Part shown: positions 58,010 to 64,000 of the stretch, in pieces
Layout of the letters: each line of letters opens with the position of its first letter
Numbering within the stretch: position 1 is the stretch's first letter
Source: Kineosporiaceae bacterium
Lineage (GTDB): Bacteria; Actinomycetota; Actinomycetes; Actinomycetales; Kineosporiaceae
DNA length: 64,000 nucleotides
Reading direction: 5' to 3'
Assembly (NCBI GenBank): GCA_016794595.1
Contig: JAEUJN010000008.1
Coordinates: 248,001 to 312,000 of the forward strand
Translations under genes and position numbers: made by a program
The notes under the pieces: model-generated
The model's database searches: none
Told to the model about the DNA's origin: nothing
The model's input: the letters and a program-made list of their open reading frames with translations, nothing else

Positions 58010-58024
58010 GGGCACACTGTGCCC
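58010..58024. promoter_or_regulatory. Perfect 15-bp palindrome at the DinB-like gene start
   Basis: GGGCACACTGTGCCC lies directly against the ATG of the DinB-like gene and covers its -10-like CACAGT. Candidate operator for the divergent MerR regulator or another repressor. Nothing else was recognised in the 193-nt gap (58010-58202). Confidence 0.5.
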
Positions 58025-58202
58025 GGCAGGCGCGGTCACCGACACCTGGGGGAGCAGGCGGGTCGCACGCGCTGGCTGGGTCCGCACGCCCCGCGGCGCG
58101 GCGGTGGATGTGCCCGGCCGGTGAGTGCCCGGCTGCGCACGCTGGTCCGGCTTGACCCTCCAGTCGGGGGAGACCGCAGGATCGAGGAGAAGGGAGGAAT
58201 CG

Positions 58203-59024
58203 ATGGACGATCTGGTCCCGATCGGCCGGTTCTCGCGGATGACCCGCTTGTCGATCAAGGCCTTGCGCTTCTACGACGAGCAGTGCCTGCTGGCTCCGGC
58301 ATGGGTCGACCCGTCGTCCGGGTACCGGTACTACCGCCCGGGGCAGGCGAACCGGGCGGAGGCGATCCGGATCCTGCGAGCGGTCGACATGCCGGTCGAG
58401 GAGATCCGGACGGTGCTCGACGAGGATGACCGTGAGCTGACCGCCAAGCATCTGGCGATCCACCGCGCGCGCCTGCAGGAACGGCTGGCCGACCACGAGC
58501 GCATGCTGCGATTCCTCGAGGTGTTGATCGACCGAGGAGGAGAGGTCATGCCGTACCAGGTCACCACCAAGGATGTTCCCGCCCGAACGGTTGCTGCGTT
58601 GACAGTGCACACCGATCACGCCGGCGTGGCAGAGGCGATCGCGGGAGGCTTCGCCACCGTCGTCGGCGCCCTCGGCGCGGCGGGGGCCACGCCGGCCGGG
58701 GCGCCGTTCATCATCTTCCATCAGGTCATCGACGAGCAGACCGACGGCGACCTGGAGATCTGTATCCCGGTGCCGGACGGCGTGGATGGGCCGGCTGGTG
58801 AGGTCGTCTGGAAGGAACTGCCCGGGGGAGTGGTGGCCAGCACCACCCATCGCGGGCCGTACGACGAGATCGCCCCTGCGTACCACACCGTGACGGGGTG
58901 GATCCAGGATCACGGGCACGCCATCACGGCACCCCCGTGCGAGGTCTACCTCAACGACCCGCACGAGGTGCCACCCGAGGAACTGCTCACCGAGGTCCAG
59001 TTCCCGATCGACGCCGCCGGCTGA
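58203..59024 (+). CDS. MerR-family regulator with GyrI-like effector domain
   Basis: 273 aa. N-terminal MerR helix-turn-helix with wing (IGRFSRMTRLSIKALRFYDEQCLLAPAWVDPSSGYRYY), a dimerising coiled coil (ERLADHERMLRFLEVLIDRG), then a GyrI/AraC effector-binding fold with TTHRGPYDEIAPAYHTVTGWI. This is the BmrR/TipAL-like layout, sensing small molecules. Strong GGGAGGAA ribosome site. Confidence 0.88.
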   Translation: MDDLVPIGRFSRMTRLSIKALRFYDEQCLLAPAWVDPSSGYRYYRPGQANRAEAIRILRAVDMPVEEIRTVLDEDDRELTAKHLAIHRARLQERLADHERMLRFLEVLIDRGGEVMPYQVTTKDVPARTVAALTVHTDHAGVAEAIAGGFATVVGALGAAGATPAGAPFIIFHQVIDEQTDGDLEICIPVPDGVDGPAGEVVWKELPGGVVASTTHRGPYDEIAPAYHTVTGWIQDHGHAITAPPCEVYLNDPHEVPPEELLTEVQFPIDAAG

Positions 59025-59035
59025 GACCCGCTCGC

Positions 59036-59736
59036 TCATGTGCGTCGGGCGAACGTGATGGTCTTCTTCCCGTTCGCAGCGGTGGTGAGGGTGTGGTCGA
59101 ACGCGGGATCGTGCAGGCGTCGGTGGTGGAACCAGCACGCGGGCACGGCATCGTGCAGGTCGGTGGTTCCACCCCGTGACCAGGGACGTTGATGGTGCAG
59201 CTCGGTCCAGGCATAGGGCCGGTCGCAGCCCTCGGCGGCGCAGGTGTCGTAGACGGTGGCCAAGGCGACGCGCTGGGTCTCGGTGAACAGTCGCGACGAC
59301 CGCCCGAGGTCCAGGGGCAGCGAGCCCTGGCCCCGCGCAGGGCCGCCCTGGTGGTGTGCAGGCCGTTGTCCAACGCGCGCGCCAAACCGACCTCACGAGC
59401 GGCGGACGCGCCGTCCGAGGTGGTGGCCTTCGCCAACCAGGCGGCGGTACCGCTCATCCCCGCCCCGTCGCCCACCCCCGCGGCGTCCACCGTCGCCACG
59501 GCGGTGAGCCGCACGGCGTCCAACCGGCGAGCCAGGCGCTCGATGGCCTTCACATCCTCACCTGTCACCACCGCTGTCGGTGCGTCCAGGCACGCTTGCA
59601 GAGCTATCACGGCGTCCACGGCGGTACAGATCCGACCGGGCATCGTCAACGGCGACCCCGCGCCGGCTTCGACCGCCCCCAGAACCGTGACTCGTGCACT
59701 ACTCGAACCCCTGTTCGATATCAACCAGTAGAGCAC
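59036..59736 (-). pseudogene. Decayed DUF222-HNH endonuclease gene
   Basis: The N-terminal part (from about 59736, [30 protein letters not shown]) and the C-terminal HNH part (HNH in WTELHHQRPWSRGGTTDLHDAVPACWFHHRRLHD) are in different frames. They join near 59330, where the second frame reads LPLDLGRSSRLFTETQR, a stretch normally just before the HNH core. About 200 residues of the usual 450-550 aa protein are missing. Members of this family are numerous in actinobacteria, and some ride in group II introns or mobile elements. Confidence 0.75.
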
Positions 59737-59775
59737 TCAAACACCAGGGGAGCGACGCCCGGCCCGCAATCTCGG

Positions 59776-60495
59776 TCAGCCGGACGACTCCGCCAACACC
59801 GCGGCAGCCATGGCGCGCCGGGCGGCACAGCGCCTCGGCATGGTGTGCCAGTAGTAGGGAAAGGTGATCATCGCGATCAGGAGCGCCTCGGCAACGAGCG
59901 CCGCCAGCCACACCCGGTGGGCCTGCTCGAGGTTCAGTCCCAGGTCAGGGATGCCGCCGCAGGCGCGCAGGGATTCGTGGAAGTACTCGTCGAGTTCGGC
60001 CAGGCGCGACCCGCGATACCCGGACAGCCCAGGATCTGCCAGGGCCTCGTGCGGCACCGCCACGTGACGCAACTCGGTGATCAGACCCGCCAGATCGTGG
60101 GCCAACCCCTGCGACGAACCGTGCAGCGCCTCGTCCCAGGGCACCTCGGGTGGGTGACCATCGAGCCAGCGGGTCACCGACCATTTCTCGGGGTAGCCGA
60201 AGCCTGGTTCGCCGACAGCGACCACGTCGGGTACCGCCGTCGTGAGACCGTCCGCGATCACGGGCAACCAGCGGGCTTCCTTCTCGATCGTCTCCGACCC
60301 GCCGGGTTGACGCGGTAGCCGGACGAGCAGGTCATGGCCGAGACGGAACAGGACGTTCGACGATCCGGACGCCGCCAGAGGCTCGAGCGGCGACGCGGCG
60401 CGTTGCGGCAGTGATCGAGCCAGCAACCGGCGAACCACGGGGATGTCCACCGTCAGCTCGTCGGCATGCAGGGGGACCCTGGGCTCGATCGTCAT
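59776..60495 (-). pseudogene. APH-like phosphotransferase missing its catalytic centre
   Basis: 239 aa. The N-lobe is well conserved (GSSNVLFRLGHDLLVRLPR with the ATP-loop, WSVTRWLDGHPP), and so is the extreme C-terminus (AEALLIAMITFPYYWHTMP). Between them (near residue 195), the catalytic HGDLxxxN and DFG-like metal motifs are absent: the usual 80-100 intervening residues are missing. The frame is open, so the deletion was in frame. A catalytically inactive remnant is the likeliest reading; a small regulatory protein is an alternative. Confidence 0.65.
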
Positions 60496-60573
60496 GGGCT
60501 CGATCCTCGAGGCCCTGACGCCCGTCGCACCACTCGATTACCCCCGGCCCACGACCCCCATCCGCACCTCGTA

Positions 60574-60611
60574 CTCAACGCCGATAATGCACATTATGTC
60601 AATTAGTTGAG
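60574..60611. promoter_or_regulatory. Nested AT-rich palindrome upstream of the membrane pair
   Basis: ATAATG-CA-CATTAT (60584-60597) lies inside CTCAAC (60574-60579) / GTTGAG (60606-60611). It is strikingly AT-rich for this DNA and about 100 nt before a -10 box. Likely protein-binding site or origin of a foreign segment. No gene seen in 60496-60717. Confidence 0.45.
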
Positions 60612-60705
60612 CGGCAGTAGCGGCAGGGTCCCCTGAGGCCGCCTCGCCCGGACAAGGGCCGCGCAGGCCACATTGCGACAATGATCCGCGTTGTGGTCTG
60701 CGTAC

Positions 60706-60711
60706 TACCAT
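60706..60711 (+). promoter_or_regulatory. TACCAT -10 box of the membrane-protein pair
   Basis: TACCAT, 6 nt before GTG 60718; supports a leaderless start. Confidence 0.45.
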
Positions 60712-60717
60712 CAGCCC

Positions 60718-61008
60718 GTGCGTACGCGCCTGGCGGCCGCATTCCTGGCCGTCTTCACCCTCGTCGCAAGCATCGTCTCGAGCCAGCTTCACCCGCGCAT
60801 CAGCGAACGCCTCGCCTGGTGGATCGTCTCGGTGATGGCCGTCGTCCTGTTCGTCCTGGCCTTCATGGCGACCTCGGCCCCGCCCGGACCAACTCCGCCC
60901 CCGAATCCCCCTCATCTGCGCGGATCTGGGGTCAGCGACATCGCAGCATCACTGCGCACCACGGTCTCCGAGATCGCCCGCCGCAGCAGCGGATCGCCTG
61001 CGCGTTGA
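60718..61008 (+). CDS. Small two-helix membrane protein, unknown
   Basis: 96 aa. Helices RLAAAFLAVFTLVASIVSS and LAWWIVSVMAVVLFVLAFMATSA, a Pro-rich linker and a hydrophilic cytoplasmic tail (GSGVSDIAASLRTTVSEIA). No family recognised. The stop TGA overlaps a TTG that may start the next gene. Confidence 0.55.
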   Translation: MRTRLAAAFLAVFTLVASIVSSQLHPRISERLAWWIVSVMAVVLFVLAFMATSAPPGPTPPPNPPHLRGSGVSDIAASLRTTVSEIARRSSGSPAR

Positions 61009-61577
61009 TCCTCACGCAGGTCGTCAGGATTCCCCTCGCCCTGCTCGCGGCCCTGCTGGCAGGCCTTGCGCGCGTCATGGCCTGGTGGGCGCGACAGTCG
61101 CCCGATCGCCAGGTGTCGCTGGTGCGTCGCGGTGTCGTGACGGGCTACAGCATGGTCGCGGTGTTCTTCGCCTGGTCCCTGGTCAACGGCACCGCCGATC
61201 GCCTGATCGGCCCGAGGGGCAACGCGGACAACGGCTGGTCGATGGAGCAGACGATCGACTGGCAGGTCGACGGAATTTCCTACGAGGCACACGTCGTCAC
61301 CCGCGGCCGGACAGGTTCCGTCGATGTCACCTACACCGGGGCCGATGGTGCCGAGCGTGTCGTCCGGCAGGACTTGTCGCTCCGCAAGCTGGAGGTCGGC
61401 TTCGACGAACGCTGGGGTTACGTCGGAGCCAATCCTCGTTCGGGTCCCGATGGTCTGCCTGCCGCTGGCTACTCCGTCGACACGTTCCTGGTCGACGTCA
61501 GCTGGGGTCGCGCGACCGGTATCGACCGGGTCTGCGATCAGCTCCACCACAGCTGCTTCGAGGCCCATCCCAACTGA
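61005..61577 (+). CDS. Membrane protein with extracytoplasmic domain, unknown
   Basis: 190 aa from TTG 61005 (overlap TTGA with the previous gene); ATG 61077 is an alternative that drops the first helix. Helices LALLAALLAGLARVMAWW and GVVTGYSMVAVFFAWSLV precede a beta-rich soluble domain of about 120 residues (IDWQVDGISYEAHVVTRGRTG, GERVVRQDLS-like strands) ending with three cysteines in the last 15 residues region (VCDQLHHSCFEAH has two). No family recognised. Partner of the upstream small membrane protein. Confidence 0.55.
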   Translation: MILTQVVRIPLALLAALLAGLARVMAWWARQSPDRQVSLVRRGVVTGYSMVAVFFAWSLVNGTADRLIGPRGNADNGWSMEQTIDWQVDGISYEAHVVTRGRTGSVDVTYTGADGAERVVRQDLSLRKLEVGFDERWGYVGANPRSGPDGLPAAGYSVDTFLVDVSWGRATGIDRVCDQLHHSCFEAHPN

Positions 61578-61658
61578 CCACCGAATCCCGAGGAGTCGAA
61601 CTGCCCCACCCCGACGGCCTACCCCACGCCATGGCCGGCCCAGGGATCGACGACCTCG

Positions 61659-61865
61659 ACCGGCCTCGGCGTCGTAGGGCAGGACCGCATCCGAGAACCC
61701 CGCGAGCACCGAGTCCACGGCAGCCGCCAGCGACCGCCGCCGGGCGCCGTCCGGCAGTCGGTGCACCCCGACCAACAACTCCCCCACGCTGATCGCCGTG
61801 ATCGCCACCTCGTCCTCCAGGCCACCGAGCCACGCCATGACCCCGGCATCGGGCTCCTGCTCGGC
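61659..61865 (-). pseudogene. Remnant of a VapC-like PIN-domain toxin
   Basis: In one minus frame EPDAGVMAWLGG, VAITAISVGELLVGVHRLPDGARRR and SVLAGFSDAVLPYDAEA match the middle of type II VapC toxins. The N-terminal strand with its catalytic aspartate and the C-terminal DA-IAA and TRN-DF motifs are missing or out of frame. No antitoxin (VapB) was found beside it. Confidence 0.6.
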
Positions 61866-61879
61866 TGGCGACGACGGCC

Positions 61880-62074
61880 GTGAGCATTCCGGCCTCGGTG
61901 GCGATCGATCAACCCGGCATCTGGATCTGGGTCGTCGCCCTGCACATCGCTCAGTGCATCTCCTGGGTATGGCGACGACGCAATGCCGTGCTCATGCCAG
62001 CCGTGCTCGCACTGCCCACCATCATCCAACTCGCGAGCGCAGGATTGACCCCGAGGTGGACCGGACGCGGATGA
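61880..62074 (+). CDS. Possible small hydrophobic protein
   Basis: 64 aa from GTG 61880. IWIWVVALHIAQCISWVW and LMPAVLALPTIIQLAS could be two short helices. No ribosome site or -10 box and no recognised family; may not be real. Confidence 0.25.
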   Translation: MSIPASVAIDQPGIWIWVVALHIAQCISWVWRRRNAVLMPAVLALPTIIQLASAGLTPRWTGRG

Positions 62075-62113
62075 CGGCACCGACGGCCACCAGCGCACTC
62101 GGTCGTTGCGTCC

Positions 62114-62440
62114 TCAGTCGTTCTCGGACCTGCGCGGCCGCCGGCGCCCACGGTAGGCGCCCGGCCCGCGGGACCCCCCGAAGACGATGCTCACTCCGAG
62201 CATGAAGCCGAAGTCGTACCAGCCACCCCGGTTGCGGACGGCGTAGATCCCGACCGTGTCCGAGAACCACGAGATGATCAGCGTGATCGGCGCGATGATC
62301 CCGTGCCACAGGCCGAGCCAGAAGCCGGGCGGCTGCGCCCCCGCCTCGACGGCCAGGTCGTTGTCGGGCGCCGCACACCCGGCGAGCAGCACAGATGCGA
62401 GCGAGAGTCCGACGACGAGTGCAGTGCGTGGACGGTTCAT
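62114..62440 (-). CDS. Small lipoprotein with membrane segments, unknown function
   Basis: 108 aa. Lipobox VLLAGC after a short signal. The rest holds FWLGLWHGIIAPITLIISWF and WYDFGFMLGVSIVFGG, segments I recall from a conserved hypothetical family of many bacteria. ATG 62440 follows GGAGGTG; the upstream part of the frame is rejected. C-terminus very basic. Confidence 0.7.
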   Translation of the reverse strand: MNRPRTALVVGLSLASVLLAGCAAPDNDLAVEAGAQPPGFWLGLWHGIIAPITLIISWFSDTVGIYAVRNRGGWYDFGFMLGVSIVFGGSRGPGAYRGRRRPRRSEND

Positions 62441-62551
62441 GAGGCACCTCCGCTCCAGCCACGACGCTACGCCGCCCGGTGCGAGGCGAGGCGGCGCCAA
62501 CGTCCCAGCTGCCTCGGTCCTCGCGGACGCCTCGGTCCTCGGTGGAGCAGG

Positions 62552-63811
62552 TCAGATCAGAATGCGTGGCACGGCCAGGATCTGGCATGAGGAGCCGGAA
62601 GGCGTCAGGTCGACGACCCGAGTGCCCTCGTACACCAGGACGGCGCGGGCGCAGCGGCCCGCGTGCGCGCGGACGAAGTGGACCAAGCCCTGCGTGTCAC
62701 CGGGCCCGACGGTGGTCGACGCCTTCGCCTCGACCGGCACGTACCGGCCGTCGGGGTGCACCAGCAGCAGGTCGACCTCCCGCTGGGTTCGGGTGTCCCG
62801 CCAGTGCCGAACCTGGATTCGATCCCTGGACGCATCGGCCTGAGCCATGAGGTCGTGCGCCACGTCCGTCTCGGTGAGCGCGCCGAGGGTCGTCGCCGGG
62901 GGCGAGCCCAGTCGTGCCCGCGACGCCCAGGCCGCCAGCCCGACGTCGGAGGCGAACACCCGTGGGTGCGCGGTGACCACCCGATGCTCCAGCGGGCGTT
63001 CCGCCTCGGCGCGACGCAGCAGGAACCCGGATTCGAGGATCTCGAGGTGTGACTTGACGGTGGGCGCTTGGCTGCCCAGTTCGCTGGCAGCGCGGGCGTA
63101 GTTGACGATCTGGCCCGAGTTGGCCGCGAAGTAGCGGAACGTCCGGAGCAGCCGTCCGAGATCCGCCCGCTGCTCCCCGGCGCCCAGCGGGAGGACTGCC
63201 TCGACGTAGGCCGCTGTGGCCCGTTCCCAGTCGGCCACGGGTGCATCGGTCAGCACGCCGGCAATGCTGGGCAGGCCGCCGGCCCATCGTCCGGGCTGCA
63301 CCTGGCCTCGGGCGCGGCCGGAGTCTCCCACGGACCAGCCCTCACCGAAGGCGCGCTCGACTCCGGACGCGGCCCCCCTGAGGTCATGCTCCCGTTCGGC
63401 ACGGGTCATGGAGGACAAACGCAGCCGCACCGAGCGGCCGGCCAAGGGGTCACTCCCCCCGAGCTGGTCCCGGCCGAGCCGTGCCGAGCCGGTGATCAGA
63501 AACTGACCGGCCGATCGACGCGCGTCGACCTGCCGCTTGACCCAGAGGGTGAGCTCGGGTTCGAGTTGCGCCTCGTCCAGCACGCAGACGGCGGGCTGAG
63601 CCGCGAGGAACCGGTCAGGGTCGAGCCGTAGCGTCGCCCGGGCGTTCGGGTCGGACAGGTCGATGCGGGGCGCCCAGCCGTGGCGATGGACGAGGTCGTC
63701 GCAGACCGTCGACTTCCCGGTGGCTCGTCCCCCCTCGAGGATCACCACTGGCGAGGTCGCGAGCGCGGCCTCGATCACTGGGGTGATCAGCCGCGGGAGG
63801 ATGCGAGCCAC
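62552..63811 (-). CDS. ATPase with DUF4143 domain
   Basis: 419 aa. N-terminal AAA-type P-loop (ILEGGRATGKST), Walker B VCVLDEAQ, ITGSARL sensor; C-terminal DUF4143 region ends with a PD-(D/E)XK-like nuclease core (QREVDLLLVHPDGRYVPVEAKAS). A winged-helix segment lies between (AASELGSQAPTVKSHLEILESGFLLRR). Such proteins are common in accessory DNA; their role (defence or DNA repair) is unproven. GTG 63811 is chosen because TACGAT lies 6 nt upstream; an ATG at 63841 is the alternative. Confidence 0.8.
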   Translation of the reverse strand: MARILPRLITPVIEAALATSPVVILEGGRATGKSTVCDDLVHRHGWAPRIDLSDPNARATLRLDPDRFLAAQPAVCVLDEAQLEPELTLWVKRQVDARRSAGQFLITGSARLGRDQLGGSDPLAGRSVRLRLSSMTRAEREHDLRGAASGVERAFGEGWSVGDSGRARGQVQPGRWAGGLPSIAGVLTDAPVADWERATAAYVEAVLPLGAGEQRADLGRLLRTFRYFAANSGQIVNYARAASELGSQAPTVKSHLEILESGFLLRRAEAERPLEHRVVTAHPRVFASDVGLAAWASRARLGSPPATTLGALTETDVAHDLMAQADASRDRIQVRHWRDTRTQREVDLLLVHPDGRYVPVEAKASTTVGPGDTQGLVHFVRAHAGRCARAVLVYEGTRVVDLTPSGSSCQILAVPRILI

Positions 63812-63817
63812 GAGGCC

Positions 63818-63823
63818 ATCGTA
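63818..63823 (-). promoter_or_regulatory. TACGAT -10 box of the DUF4143 gene
   Basis: Minus-strand TACGAT, 6 nt before GTG 63811. The region behind it (63824-63880) is unusually AT-rich. Confidence 0.45.
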
Positions 63824-63924
63824 ACATTCGCTGTTGATCATACGAAAAAACAGATGCTGAGTATTGTTTTACCGCACTCGGGTCGTCGGGCTCGGGTCGC
63901 CGACGGCCCCCGCTCATCTCCCGC

Positions 63925-64000
63925 TCATCCGTGGATCAGGTCGCGACGGCCGATCATGATGCTCGCACCAGCCATGCACCCTGCCGCTGCCGCAGCCACG
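63925..64000 (-). CDS. Possible C-terminus of a membrane protein, cut by window edge
   Basis: Minus-strand frame ends AGCMAGASIMIGRRDLIHG then TGA. An Ala-rich helix followed by GRRDL resembles the end of ABC-2-type permeases. Only 25 codons are visible, so it is a tentative partial gene. Confidence 0.3.
   Translation of the reverse strand, partial: VAAAAAGCMAGASIMIGRRDLIHG

Overview
The window is high-GC (visibly about 70%), densely packed bacterial DNA with short intergenic gaps, frequent GTG starts and 4-nt stop/start overlaps. It comes from an actinobacterium: it carries a mycothiol gene (mshC), the complete Pup-proteasome locus (mpa, dop, pup, prcB, prcA, pafA, pafBC), rbpA, a polyprenol-phosphate mannose synthase and a helY-type helicase. 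The genus cannot be fixed from sequence alone. No tRNA, rRNA, CRISPR array or intact transposon was seen.

Layout. 1-9.7 kb: 3' part of mshC, a PAC2-family gene, a fused CoA-transferase, cobalamin-dependent methionine synthase (metH), a HAD phosphatase and a purine permease. 9.7-14.1 kb: an FtsX/MacB-type ABC exporter and a RecB-like nuclease. 14.2-18.4 kb: M50 protease, tRNA m1A58 methyltransferase and the proteasomal ATPase mpa. 18.6-23.8 kb: a MacA/MacB-like operon, a Nudix-DUF402 fusion and a DUF3054 protein. 23.9-33.5 kb: dop, pup, prcB, prcA and pafA, two FKBP prolyl isomerases, a DUF3866 gene and pafB-pafC. 33.7-41.0 kb: a zinc-ribbon protein, a small membrane protein, tatA, tatC, a lipid kinase, the helY helicase, a 5'-3' exonuclease-like gene and an Lrp/AsnC regulator. 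41.2-48.5 kb: a membrane protein, then most of the lysine aminomutase pathway (kamA, kdd, kamD, kamE, kal) with a plsC-like acyltransferase inserted. 49.1-56.2 kb: lnt, ppm, fxsA, rbpA, a major-facilitator transporter, a coiled-coil M15 peptidase and a Tat-type beta-carbonic anhydrase. 56.3-64 kb: accessory genes (acetyltransferase, exonuclease-like, DinB, MerR, two unknown membrane proteins, a DUF4143 ATPase) mixed with three decayed genes (HNH endonuclease, aminoglycoside-phosphotransferase-like, VapC).

How the genes work together. Pup is deamidated by Dop and ligated by PafA; Mpa unfolds pupylated proteins into the PrcAB core. PafBC is known in mycobacteria as a DNA-damage transcription activator. 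KamA, KamDE, Kdd and Kal would take lysine through beta-lysine and 3,5-diaminohexanoate towards crotonyl-CoA, but the cleavage enzyme Kce is not in the window. TatAC could export the carbonic anhydrase.

A recurring regulatory theme is a TANNNT -10 box ending 6-9 nt before the start codon, the actinobacterial signature of leaderless mRNAs. It fixes the start of more than a dozen genes here. Three copies of a palindromic intergenic repeat (core CTCATGCTCC / GGAGCATGAG) at 18.6, 41.1 and 44.8 kb are a REP-like family. The most distinctive observations are these repeats, a pair of divergent -10 boxes that share two bases at 40.56 kb, an orphan strong promoter at 48.7 kb, a sigma-R/H-type promoter before rbpA, and the reduced gene remnants at 59-62 kb.
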